Below are positions 32,956-43,146 of a stretch of 64,000 nt of DNA, one piece after another. The translations under genes were made by a program, and so were the position numbers. Each line of letters starts with the position of its first letter. Within the stretch, counting starts at the first letter, position 1. This DNA comes from Viridothelium virens (Eukaryota > Ascomycota > Dothideomycetes > Trypetheliales > Trypetheliaceae): NCBI GenBank assembly GCA_010094025.1, contig ML991785.1, forward strand, positions 186,001-250,000, in the 5' to 3' direction. The notes below the pieces were generated by a model. The model worked only from the letters and a program-made list of their open reading frames with translations, had not been told where the DNA came from and ran no database searches.

Positions 32956-34005
32956 TCAATGAAGGATCTCATATTCATTATCATCACTGTCACTGGCTGG
33001 CACATCAATGTCACGCCACTCATTGACGGCGACGCCACCGTCGGCAGTTTCATCTTGTGCCAGAGGGTCTTCAGTGTCCCAACGGCCGGTGTCCTTTGGA
33101 ACCAGCTCCTCACCAGGACCGAAAAATCTGTCGAGCACTTCCCCCATTGAGAGAGGCCGGGGATCTTCAGTGTCCGAATGGCCGGAGTCCTTTGGAACCG
33201 GCTCCTTAGCAAGATCGCAAAATCTGCCAACAAACCCCTCCGGTGAGGAAGGCTGGGGGTCGGGAGGGTAGAAAACCTTAACGCGACCATCGGGAAATAA
33301 GCCGAAGCCATGGGCCATATGGGCGCCACCGTTCCCTCTCGGGGCTTCGTCCCCTCTCGAGGCTTCGTCCACTCCCGAGGCTTCGACCTCATCTATCTGA
33401 TCGTGAAGCTGATGGTTTGCCCTGAGGAGACGTACGCATTCCTCTTTGAGCTTTTCGATGGTGCTACGGAGTTTTTGGATCTGTTCTGTAGTCTTAGACT
33501 GCTCTGCTGGGACACGCTCCTGGGCCTCGTTTGCTGTCTCGGGTGTTGTTGAGCTTCCTACCACGAATACCCTCTCCGGAACTTCTCGCTCGTCCGTCTC
33601 TCCGTCTCTTGCATTCCACCAAGACATGTTTGCTTGGATCACAATGGCTCTCAACAAGCCTTTCACAACTTTATTGGAGTTTTCGAGCTCGCTTATCCTG
33701 GTCACACTGCCAAGAATCGCAAGGAGGACCAACCACTTTTGTAATGAGTTTTCCATGGTGACGGCTAACAGGAAGCTGACAGTTACCCAAACCGCAATGT
33801 CTGTAATGCATTTTTCGTCCCTTTTTAAGCGCGCATGAAATGCTTGTACCTCGGTCTTCCACGGTGGCTGAGGATTGTTTAAGGGTCCCTCTGCATCTTC
33901 AAAGGATCTAGGAGGCTGAGGTCGATCTTGCAAAGGGGTTTCGAACCCACTGCGTCTTTGACTCGCAGAGCTTGGTTGCCAGTTTGTTGAGTCCATATTA
34001 CTCAT
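32956..34005 (-). CDS. orphan membrane/coiled-coil protein with internal 32-residue repeat
   Basis: I recognise no family. A single exon of 349 residues starting MSNMDSTNWQPSSASQRR. Visible parts: disordered N-terminus (1-55); two close hydrophobic segments (DIAVWVTVSFLLAVTM about 69-84 and WLVLLAILGSVTRI about 90-103); a heptad-rich coiled coil (about 160-205, EQIQKLRSTIEKLKEECVRL); three short EASRGDEAPRG-type units; and a C-terminal tandem repeat of 32 residues (EPVPKDSGHSDTEDP and ELVPKDTGRWDTEDP), visible in DNA as a 96-bp duplication. A TATA-like box on the minus strand at 34121-34129, about 120 bp before the ATG, and a C/T-rich leader support expression. It lies in a gene-poor zone and looks lineage-specific; function unknown. 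Confidence 0.7.
   Translation of the reverse strand: MSNMDSTNWQPSSASQRRSGFETPLQDRPQPPRSFEDAEGPLNNPQPPWKTEVQAFHARLKRDEKCITDIAVWVTVSFLLAVTMENSLQKWLVLLAILGSVTRISELENSNKVVKGLLRAIVIQANMSWWNARDGETDEREVPERVFVVGSSTTPETANEAQERVPAEQSKTTEQIQKLRSTIEKLKEECVRLLRANHQLHDQIDEVEASGVDEASRGDEAPRGNGGAHMAHGFGLFPDGRVKVFYPPDPQPSSPEGFVGRFCDLAKEPVPKDSGHSDTEDPRPLSMGEVLDRFFGPGEELVPKDTGRWDTEDPLAQDETADGGVAVNEWRDIDVPASDSDDNEYEILH
33065..33256. repeat. 96-bp tandem duplication inside the coiled-coil orphan
   Basis: Copies begin at 33065 and 33161 (GG.TCTTCAGTGTCC.AA.GG). In frame (96 = 32 codons), so the duplication adds one protein repeat. Divergence between copies is moderate, more at the far end. Confidence 0.8.
33336..33389. 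repeat. 18-bp in-frame tandem repeat, three copies
   Basis: Unit CTCTCGGGGCTTCGTCCC at 33336, 33354 and 33372 with few differences. It encodes a six-residue repeat (DEASRG-like) in the coiled-coil orphan. Confidence 0.85.
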
Positions 34006-35053
34006 GCGCCTTGGGAAATTTTGCTGTATTGTAAGAGCTTCGGAATGATGAGAGTCTTGTCTGTGCTGGACAAGTATGTGTAAGAGTGTTGAGACTTGAA
34101 ATAGCCAGCAGGAGCGCTGCCTTTTATGTACAATTGTAAATGACCGTCAAACATGTGAGTTCAGATTATGACTTCCGCTTTTCCCAACCAGCATTCCTGG
34201 ATGAATCTATTAATCTCAAGCACAGGTCACTTGCATCATGGAAAATCACAGACAGGTTCCACTTATGGATTGGACTGCCAGAACTGTTCGTCTTCCAAAG
34301 TCCGGCGTCGTTCGGTCACAAAGGCGTTAGCTTACTCCATTAGTCCTCGAAAATCACGACCTTCCATTTTACTCCATCAAAAATATTTACGAGAAGCTCA
34401 TGTAATAGTCTTTCACGGCCACAACATATCCTCGGGCCACGGACGTTTTCGTAGACTAAGGAATTGCATCTCGCGGGCCAGTGAGGTGGCGCAAGTCGCT
34501 GTTGCTTGGAATACAAGGCACATAGAGTTGCCGTTTTATCATGAAAGCGTCAAGTCTATTCATTGACGGATCACTGGCTGTAGGTGGCTCACGAAATAGC
34601 GCGGATTTAGGCAGTGTTGCAACTTTAAAAATTGATTCACAACGATCATTGGTTTCCACAATCTAAGCCGTTCCAGTTGTCCCTCCGGAAATTATAATGC
34701 CCACGACGAAATGACAAGAGAAACGTAGGAAGAAACACAGGCCTACCGCCCAAGACCTCATTCGAGATACCTCACGGAGATTTTCAACAAAGTGTCCGTC
34801 ATTCCGTTGGTCGGGTGTTGCCATAAATTTGATCAGGCCTGGAAGACGTCTCTAGCACTTATTCTCTTCATCAATCTACCGAGCAAAGTATGCCATTTGA
34901 GCGATCACCACTATCTTGCTCCAGGACGCTTAGATTGTTCGTCAACAAAATCATTCTACAGTGTTGCTACTATAGATATAAGAGATCAATTTTTGGGTTT
35001 TGGCATCGTGCCGCTGTCACTTCCCAAGCGTTTCATACCTCACATCCGTCCGC
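34006..35053. other. intergenic, no gene seen
   Basis: Promoter of the coiled-coil orphan in the first 150 bases, 3' flank of the secreted protein gene at the right end. Motif-free frames between. Confidence 0.5.
34121..34129 (-). promoter_or_regulatory. TATA-like box of the coiled-coil orphan
   Basis: Minus-strand ACATAAAAG about 120 bp upstream of the ATG at 34005, followed by a C/T/A-rich leader. Confidence 0.45.
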
Positions 35054-36014
35054 CTACTGCTGTGCCGTCTGCTCTGGGACGTACAAGGTGGTGAAGTTCC
35101 ACGTCTTTCCTCCATCCGGAGTCGACATAACACCACCTGTCGCCCCGGATGCCCAGGCGCCAGTGTGTTTGAAGCTCATATCAGCTTGACTAAGGACAAT
35201 CGACACGTCTTGCCAGGCTGTGATGGAATGTCAGCTTGCAGGATTGGCGTTAGGATAACGGTGATACGCACAGTGGGCCGGATGTGGTGCGCAAGTTCCT
35301 GCTGCACACTCGATCGAGATGTAGAAGAGGTTGCCGTGCTCACCCTTGCCTACAGATGCTGTCAGTCGCCTGGTCGTTGTCGTCATTCGGCTCGTGTTCA
35401 TACTCATCGAAAGCGTCGAGACCAGATTTCCGTTTATATACATGTTCTGGTCCCACAATTGAGTAGTCGGATTCAATTTATCTGGGTCAGGAATCAGATG
35501 ACGCCTTGAGCACTGGAGAGAATGGCGTACAATGAGTTCGCACAGCGGATCCAGGTCCAGCCGTGACAGATGTTCCATGGAAGACGTTCCAGTCTGAACA
35601 TCATATCAGTACTGCTGCAATACGCCTTTTCTTTGTCACTGACTTGGGGCTGTGCCGGTAAGCGTATATGCATTGTTGCACCAGGCGGTGGTACCGGCGG
35701 CACCGCAGTAAGTGCTGCAAAGGACATTAACATGTGAATTGCGACAAGATAATTAGCGTGTCAAAGCGAATGACGTACTCGCCGGGCCCGACTGCGCTAA
35801 CGCCTTGCATGAAGGACTCGTCGTTGTCAGTGTAGATGGCACTCCACAATGAGTTGTGACCTGAGACAGGATTCGGCAGCTGCGGAAGGATGACAGTGGC
35901 GTCAACTTCTTGAATCCACGCCGCGCCTGGGGTGCTGAGCGTGACCAGATCTGTATTTGCCTGGACAAGTACAGCCATTGAGGCGATGGCGCCGATGGTG
36001 GTGTAGACCTTCAT
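35054..36014 (-). CDS. conserved fungal secreted protein of unknown function
   Basis: Six exons: 36014-35779, 35714-35644, 35593-35531, 35481-35404, 35349-35272, 35217-35054; 229 residues. All five introns are 49-64 nt and the frame is kept at each. A signal peptide (MKVYTTIGAIASMAVLVQA, cleavage about residue 19) leads a beta-rich mature protein. Spaced landmarks: AAWIQEVDATVILPQLPNP, TYCGAAGTTAWCNNAYTL, RTHYKLNPTTQLWDQNMYIN, KGEHGNLFYISIECAAGTC, SWQDVSIVLSQADMSFKHTG, and DGGKTWNFTTLYVPEQ. Four Cys in two close pairs could form disulfides. The blocks match a family I remember as common in ascomycete secretomes without an assigned function. The regular exon pattern and signal peptide make the gene model strong. 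Secreted, possibly an effector or wall-associated protein. Confidence 0.85.
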
Positions 36015-37821
36015 GATGACTGCTTGCAGGACACAACGACTGTTCTGTGAAGGCGATGGGTTTGCCGGTGCGTTGATTGACCTGTTAGGTCGGCCAGTCG
36101 TGCCTAGATAACATGGCTTTATTTCTTGGAGGGGACCCAGACGTAATGTAGTTCAATTAGCATTTTTATTAATGTCCATGCGAAAACAGACACAATAATT
36201 TAGTAGTTCATTAAGGATGATGCCTTTTCTCCGATTAGTGTAGTGTCTAACCTGAGCCTGGTAAGGTACAGACTTAGCATGGACGTGGCCAGGGGATGTT
36301 ACTCTTGGCCTCTCTACATACATTTTTACCTCTGAGATTCTTATTGGTGGAGGAAATCGGATCAGGGATGTCTTGGATAGATTGACCTTTCTGATGTCAC
36401 TCGAAGCTGATGTTCCCGGTGGAAATATATATAGCCTTGAAACGATGAGATCAATTTCAGGATGACAGTCAAGGTACCAGAATATTTGGGTAGTCTTCTT
36501 CTTGTATAGAACTCAAGGTTGGCTCAGGTGCGGCCTAAGCCAACTCAGGTATAGCTCAGGTCTAGCTCACGTGTAGTGGATATTCATGCCGCCGCAGCTT
36601 AGATTCGCTTACTAACCGATCATGTCTAAAAGTGGAAGAGGAAATGGGTGAATCTGGTCTGTACCTGTGGGTTTGCCTGTTCTTGCTCATTGGTCTCAAA
36701 GCCAGTTGTAAGTGTAATTTGAACATCACTCCAGAGCACCTCTTTTGTAGGTGTTTTAAGTAATGTCTGACAGGCGACTGACTCAGATCTGGCAGAAAGA
36801 GGATATCTGCCGTCGGTAATATGTACGCCGTCCTGTGGGCACGGATACTCCGTACCTAGAGCAATGCACACTGGCTTTGGCCTGGATTTGGTCAAAATTT
36901 GAGCCGAAGCTCCGCCAGCTTCTCAACCTATAGTCGTAAAGGAAAGTAAAGGACTGTTTTACCTCACGGAAGAATCGATTCTCTATGATTTGTTGAACCG
37001 CTCACCTGATAACATGACGTCTCGAACACGTGGAGGTAACATTTCAGGTCACCCTCGATACCATCAGATGAAGTGGTGAAATGAAACCTGATAGATTGAA
37101 AGGCGTAAGGTCTAGGTTCTGGGAGGAACCACAGACAAGACGAGACAGATATGTAGGGTACGCGCTAGTACAAATATGGTAACGACTACCAAGGTCCTCC
37201 GGTGCTCCTTCCTCTCAACACCATCAAGCCTTGCACGAGTAGAGTGGAGAGTCCCAGAGCCTCTATTTCTATCCCTCAACTTTTGTTCGGAAAGTCTTTG
37301 GTGCGCAATGATGGAGATGCCTTCGAGAGGATATAGCAACGAGCTGCTGAGACAATGCTATCATACAGTGTCGGCGCATCAGGCTCGCAACAGGTAGGAG
37401 AAGCTGACTTCATCGAGGTGAATCCAAAACTCAACATCTCTTACAAACATCGAATAAATTGCCAATGCCCTACTTCAACGTTTCATATGGTCGGCGGTGT
37501 TTCCATGTCGATTCGGAACCACCGACATACTCCGCCTTTCCGCAAACATTACCAGTGTGGCTATCCCAGCTCCGCAGTGTCAGTATATGCAAATCCTTCT
37601 GGCTGATATCCAAGGAATCCGCGCTTCTCGGAAACCTAGGCAGGCACAAAAAGGGCAAGAGCAACCCCAGATCTGGAAACCGTTGCCAGCCAGTCAATTG
37701 GAACTTGCGAAAGAGTCTGTAGTAATATTGGACCAACATCAAGAATCATCTCAGACAACATGGAAAGAAGAAAATTTTCACCAAAAGCGCGGACTTCTCT
37801 GAACTTCTCAATCAATGACGC
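36015..37821. other. 1.8 kb intergenic region, possible unresolved exon
   Basis: Mostly without signal. The minus strand from about 36,929 to 36,626 is open and reads protein-like (KPVCIALGTEYPCPQDGVHI...), but there is no ATG, no matching partner exon and no family, so it is not called. A TATATATA stretch lies near 36,425-36,435, about 410 bp upstream of the secreted protein gene. Confidence 0.45.
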
Positions 37822-39714
37822 TCACCTCGAAGAGCGTCCAAACCATTCGTTTCGATTATCCAGCTCCCACTCTTTCCCTTTCGGATATCGCCACTTCCCC
37901 ATGTACGGATGCTTCATCCACTTCTCGACAGTGCACTCTCTTACGCTATTGATATCTCTTTGCAGTCCGTTTTGACTGTTAGCATAATTCCATTTCCGGC
38001 CACATTTGCAATGGCAGTCGACCCACTTGTCGAAGTGAGAGATTATCTTTCGCCGCCGGTCGGATAGCACCGGCTCTCCGTATTCATGCGGCAAATGCTC
38101 CTTGTGCATTGTACTCTCGAGATGAATCATGTAGGTGACGGCAAGGGTGTGATGCTTATTTAAGGGAACACTTTTGGGCCCAACACGTTCCCAGCAGTCG
38201 GCCACCAAGTCTGGCCGTGGGTTTCGGTTGTTAAACTGGCTTGCGAATGCTTGGACTATGGTCTCATTAGTGGGGTCCCTGGTGTATTCGAGAACTATGC
38301 TTACAGTTTACCAGGCCTTTGTCATCTTTACAGTCGTCATACATTATTTCATATATTCGCATGGCATCTGCTGACAAGTGAGTCCAGTAGCAATCAGGAA
38401 CTTGATGGCGGTCTCGATTGGCAATGTATTTTTCTGTTGAGTCAAGCGTGCTATACGCCGAGGCATCCCGATGAACTACTTGTGAGCCTACTGCACGATC
38501 ATCTTGGCTCAAACCGCGTTCTTATTGGGGAATCAGCTGGGATCGATTGAAACCCTACATGATTTACGCACCTCTCGCTGGAGCCACTGAAGGAGCAGAG
38601 CTCGGAGCCTGAGAGATCGCGACAAGCTTCTCAAACATAAGGCGTACATATGGGTCATCACCATATCTCGCCGTAGCAGCGGCAATTACTCCAGCTTTCT
38701 CAGCCTCCTCTAATCCCACGTCTCCAAGACCATGAACGACGTTCAAACGATAGTATCCATCCTTTGTGACCAAATCAGCATGATCTTGGACGAACTGATT
38801 TGCTGTGCGTTCAGTCTCCGTCGCAGCTGCTTTGAGAGTATTGAAGACTTGTTTGAGAGATTCTCCAAATGGCTCAGGATATGGTACACCAGTGCCGATA
38901 GAGACGACGTATTGGACAGTGCTCTCCATCGTCTCACCGGACTGAGGTGGCCAAAGCCGTCTGGCCTCGTCCCAGAGTATAGTGACTGGATTATTGCGAC
39001 CGACGGCGCCATCCAGAAAGGTCTGTGACGGCTCACCTATCTGAATGGGTTCGAAGAATGATGATGCTGCTGATGTTGCTCTGGCAGCTTCCCAGATTTT
39101 GGCAGAGTCATATAGGCCTCTGTTCGACTCGCCACGGCGACCGTAGCTCGAAAAGACGACGTGATAATCCCCGAATTCCCCGGAAAGCGCTACTACAAAT
39201 CTTGAATCCATCAGTTCCAAGGTCTCTTTATTGATAAATTCCAACTTACGTCTTGCACCCGCTTGGTGTTTCTTTCCGCATGACAGCACTGACACCTGAG
39301 CCCTCCGCCCTAATAGTGGCGCTTTGTGCAACAATATCTTTGATTGCTTTTTCCAGGTCCACAGTCTTGAACCTGGGCTGGATCCTTCCTCGCCAGTTGA
39401 CGGAGGACATATGCTGCCTCCGAAAGACCTTCTTGGAGAGCGCAATGTACTCCTTGATGCAGTCGTCTACTGTCATCTCTAGTCGGCCTAGCATAATGGC
39501 GATCAAACTGAAGGCTTAGCAGAAGATTATTCAACTGATAGAAGGCGACTTACCCTCCTGTGCTAGTTCCACCGATCATATCAAACCATTCACATGGCTT
39601 TGGTGGGTTCTCATAGTTGATGGACTCCATGAGTTGCTTCAACAGGTACAGAGACGACAAGCCGCGGACGCCGCCGCCGTCAAAGCAAAGAATACGTTTC
39701 TTCCGGGTCGACAT
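37822..39714 (-). CDS. patatin-like phospholipase with an unassigned C-terminal region
   Basis: Serine lipid acyl hydrolase. Five exons: 39714-39554, 39507-39250, 39200-38572, 38520-38343, 38299-37822; 567 residues. The catalytic dyad is intact: oxyanion loop CFDGGGVRGLSSL (10-22), nucleophile elbow GTSTG (Ser51) and DGA motif (Asp203 in FLDGAVGRNNP). The patatin fold ends near residue 335 (YYRLNVVHGLGDVGLEEAEK just before). Residues 350-567 are a separate region (NNRNPRPDLVADCWERVGP, then CHCKCGRKWNYAN) without a fold I know. Three of the four introns end in AAG rather than CAG/TAG, and all are 43-51 nt; the frame and the continued homology in exons 1-3 support this. In fungi patatin domains occur in lipid metabolism and as effectors of NLR-like immune proteins; no NTPase domain is attached here. 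Confidence 0.85.
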
Positions 39715-40825
39715 TTCCGCTTCAATTTGGACAATTCACGTGGAGAAGAATTTGGTAGATCCTCCGGCCACGACAAGCTGCTACAGGACTAGGCATATAT
39801 GTATTTATCTCCTATCCATGCCCTAGATCGAGTTCGATTCTCCCAAAATTATCTTCTGTCGACAAGCGCATAGCCATCCTTCATATGGCTGAAGGCTGAC
39901 TCGTTCGCTTCACTTTACTCCGTACTGAGCTGAGATCAAGCACCAAGCACAGCAACTGCTGGTCTGTATCCGGGATGCCTAAGCCGCATCGTTCGGGACG
40001 AATCCAGATCTTCATGCCTACCCAAATCCTTGCTGCGACACAATGATAGGATGATTTGTGGCTTTCCGTGGTTCGATCTAGCCAGGTTGAGAGGTCGGGT
40101 CGGCGGGCGCGCACAGCTGGCACACATTCAAGTTGGAGGGGCGCTTTCGAGTGACGACTTTGCCCTGGACCAGGGATACCGATGTGCGAGGCTTTCTTGC
40201 AGTGAATCCAAATCCACATCTTGGGAAGCCTGGACCCTGACGAGGCTGACAAACCCTTGACTATATCTGTCGCATCTTTTCTTTTTGGGCGGTGTTTCTC
40301 TTTTTTAAGTTAAGTGCAAAAGCCAACGACCAATCGGCGCTGTCAAATATCCTGGGGTAGCCGAGCACGTCAGGGTGCCTGACCACTAGTGCCCCCGGCA
40401 TTCCAGCTAAAGCTCGACTTCGCCGAGAGAAATGATTCTAGCTTCCAACCCTATTCTTCGCCCTAAGTCTTTCGGATATCTCATGGTTGCAAATCCAAGC
40501 CAAGCCAAGCCAATGGAATCTAGCTTTATTATCGCCAATCGAGAAGAGGCCGATCAAGCTCGCTACGGCCGACACGCTGTGCCGGCCATGGATTAGTCGA
40601 TGGCTGCCTTCATATTGATTGCTTTTCAGGTCGAAAGGCGGCGAGCTCCTCGATGCGCTTCGAACTATTCTAGGCCTCCAAAGTGGAGGGGCTGATTTGG
40701 ATTGAGGCTCTGCTGAGTGGCATTTGAAGACACCGGCCTTCCACCGTTCAGACGTCCCCATGTAAGCCGAGTGACTTTCGTCATATTTCTGTCCTCATCC
40801 ACCTTCTCGTACTCGGTCAATCTTC
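39715..40825. promoter_or_regulatory. divergent intergenic region: patatin and Cys-rich membrane protein promoters
   Basis: 1.1 kb between two outward-facing genes. No TATA box stands out. Motif-free open frames on both strands; a 5' UTR intron of the plus gene (donor GTAAGC near 40,761) is possible but unproven. Confidence 0.45.
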
Positions 40826-41783
40826 ATGGCGGCGGTCATAACACCCGGACCTTCTCTCGCCAAAAGAGATGGAAGTGTGTGGGGCTACGTGGGTGGCGAC
40901 AGCAGTAAGAATCTCTCACCTGATTGCAAACGGCATCGATTTGACCGTTGAATAGACTCTCCTCTTTCCTGTCCCAGCGGTCTCACACCAACCCAAGCTG
41001 GCGCTGCAGCGAATATGATCATCTGCTGCAACGAGGCCAGCTGTGTCAACGCTTGGGGTACCTGTCTGCCCTATCTCGGCAATACTCTGGATCCTCAGAT
41101 ATGCTCTGATGTCTATACTTCATGTCTTCAATGGTATGTAGCCAGTTCGACTTGGCACTCTGAGTTGTACTTTCGATCGAGCTGGTCAATATAATTCTGC
41201 TGATTTGGACACTGACGGGAAGCACTTTACAGTGATGTAAACACACCATCATGCCTTGCGTATGTGCGGATTACGGATCCACAGCAGGTCAATGGATTGA
41301 CAAGCCTTGGATGTGCTGCAACAGGTGGTGTTATCAACGTCCTTGCATCCGCGACAAATGGAGGTATGTTGCATGCGAGGCATCCGTCTTCTCTGGCATT
41401 ACTTCCGCCTGCTCCTGTCACCCAACTCTCGTACATGTGGGGCCGCCTTTGAGCTAAGAACACATTTAGATTCACCTGCTTCAACGATTCCTACATCGAC
41501 GGATACTTCCGGCGGCAGCGGCAACCTTTTTTCCGGTGCCGATAGTTCTACCGGCGGGGGTCAAAGCAGTGCTTCTCATCACTCTCTTGGCACTGGCGCT
41601 ATTGTAGGCATCATCATAGGGGCTATATTCGTTATTGCTATCCTTGTCGGACTCATTATTTTGTCTATAAAATGGTGCAAACAAGGGACAAAGCCGAAGG
41701 GGAAAGTGGGAGAGCCCTCGAACTATGCGGATACAGACTATGAGTTTAGGATGAGAGAATTCGCCAGGCATCCGGGTCCATGA
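40826..41783 (+). CDS. Cys-rich single-pass membrane protein, sensor-like layout
   Basis: Four exons: 40826-40904, 41010-41133, 41233-41363, 41470-41783; 215 residues. Introns of 105, 99 and 106 nt all have GT...AG borders and keep frame. The extracellular part has clustered Cys (MIICCNEASCVNAWGTCLPY, then CSDVYTSCLQCDVNTPSC). A Ser/Thr/Gly-rich stalk follows (about residues 110-142), then one strong membrane segment (GAIVGIIIGAIFVIAILVGLIILSI, here residues about 147-171, shown only in part as GIIIGAIFVIAILVGLII), and a basic, Tyr-containing cytosolic tail. This is the layout of fungal cell-surface proteins such as WSC/mucin-like sensors, but the Cys pattern is not WSC. No cleavable signal peptide is visible in the chosen first exon, so the 5' end is the least certain part. 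Function unknown. Confidence 0.7.
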
Positions 41784-42615
41784 TAAGGCTCTAATGTCGT
41801 AGCGAATCCTAGTGCGCCCAGATTCTGCAGTACTGTGAATACAGGTTTGTTTCTTTCAACTTACGATACCAGGACATTTTCGACATAAAGATAGGGCTAT
41901 CGGCAGCTTTGGGATGATATGGGAATAACTCATGCGTTCTCGAAGACAGCTAAGGAGACTGGAGTTCTATTTTTCCATGCGGTGTATTTTCAGCAGATTA
42001 TTCTCGAGCCTAGAATCCAAGCGTTCCATACTTGGTTCGCATGTCTTGCTGCCCTCTTCTTCCACTCCTCCCGCTCTTTACCTTGCTAAATAACTCACAA
42101 AGCCTTGATCATGAATAAAGTGCATCTATCTTGCGTATCTCCAAGAACAATTCTACTATTCATTGGTACCAATGAGAATCTTTAGTGTCGACTGCATAGA
42201 TGCTATCGGAACCCAATTTTGCTATTTGCCAAACGAGCAATCTTGGTCCCTACCTAAATGGTGATCCAACCCTCTAACACCTCGCAGGAGGTGCGAAAAT
42301 GAGGAGGGTGGAGGGGAAATCTCAAAGCTATCTAGACGTTTGATAGAATGCTAATGCAGGCTATTTGTCACCTTGCAATGATAGTAGAGCAAGGCACGAG
42401 TTGATGACCACAATGGCTACAAGTATAAATTTGATTCTTGGTAAGTTGCTTGCTATCTTTCTCAAATTCCATGGATGGAACGCTACTTGGGGGGCACTAT
42501 CACAACACTTACACCTTCTCTCAAGGCAGAGTTGTGGTTTCATAAGATCCATTTTCAAATCTAGACCTCCATATGCTTGCTGGCGCGGCCTTTTGCCCAC
42601 CTGCCATGACCTAAC
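41784..42615. other. convergent intergenic region
   Basis: Between the 3' ends of the Cys-rich membrane protein (+) and the small membrane orphan (-). No gene or repeat recognised. Confidence 0.5.
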
Positions 42616-43146
42616 TCAGTGATGCTCTATTCCAGAAGCAAGTCCAAGTAGCAGCAAGACCCCTATGATCAAGCCTAGCCCAGGTTCCCCTAAGAGAATT
42701 CCGATGAGCATCGACAGCGCCGCGAAGATGCCTCCTGTAGGTCCCATCAATTCCCGTTTCATCGCCTCCACATCCCCCTGCTTCTTCGCCAGCTCTTGCA
42801 TCATTGTCAACAGGAAAAATGATAGGCAGACAAAGCACAGGAATCGGAGGGAAGTACGGACATCCTGCCACAAGCTTTCACTAAAGGACGGCTCTAGCTG
42901 AGGCTTCGGATTAGTAGGAGCCGGAGACTTGGACATGTCGTCCGAGGTGGTAGTGTCGGCTATGTCGTTGCTGGTTTTGTGCTTGATGACGACCGGGCCG
43001 GAGATAATCAGACTCCCAAGCTCGGGGAGGCTGGGGTAGTGGGTGTTGGTTGCAATGGTGATGCTGTTGGAGGCAAGAACAGTAGGCGGGTCTGTATCAG
43101 CGGTGGGAGCGTCCACCTTGGTATCCTTAATTTTTTTGGGCACCAT
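42616..43146 (-). CDS. small orphan membrane protein
   Basis: A single exon of 176 residues from ATG 43146 (MVPKKIKDTKVDAPTADTDP). The N-terminal 95 residues are Thr/Pro/Asp-rich and probably disordered. Then come a hydrophobic segment (LRFLCFVCLSFFLLTMM, about 103-119), a short amphipathic linker (QELAKKQGDVEAMKREL) and a second, longer hydrophobic block (FAALSMLIGILLGE and GLGLIIGVLLLLGLASG, about 140-170). A minus-strand TATAAG at 43319-43324, about 175 bp upstream, and a C/T-rich leader after it look like a real promoter. No family recognised; layout (disordered N-terminus, paired hydrophobic segments) resembles the orphan at 32956-34005, but I see no sequence similarity. Confidence 0.65.
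   Translation of the reverse strand: MVPKKIKDTKVDAPTADTDPPTVLASNSITIATNTHYPSLPELGSLIISGPVVIKHKTSNDIADTTTSDDMSKSPAPTNPKPQLEPSFSESLWQDVRTSLRFLCFVCLSFFLLTMMQELAKKQGDVEAMKRELMGPTGGIFAALSMLIGILLGEPGLGLIIGVLLLLGLASGIEHH

Noticed and set aside
38290-38350. Frameshift in the patatin gene
   Set aside because: The frame change is explained by a 43-nt intron (GTATGA...GTAAG) similar in size and acceptor to its neighbours.
39825-39850. tRNA B-box-like GAGTTCGATTC
   Set aside because: No D-arm/A-box at the right distance and no acceptor pairing.
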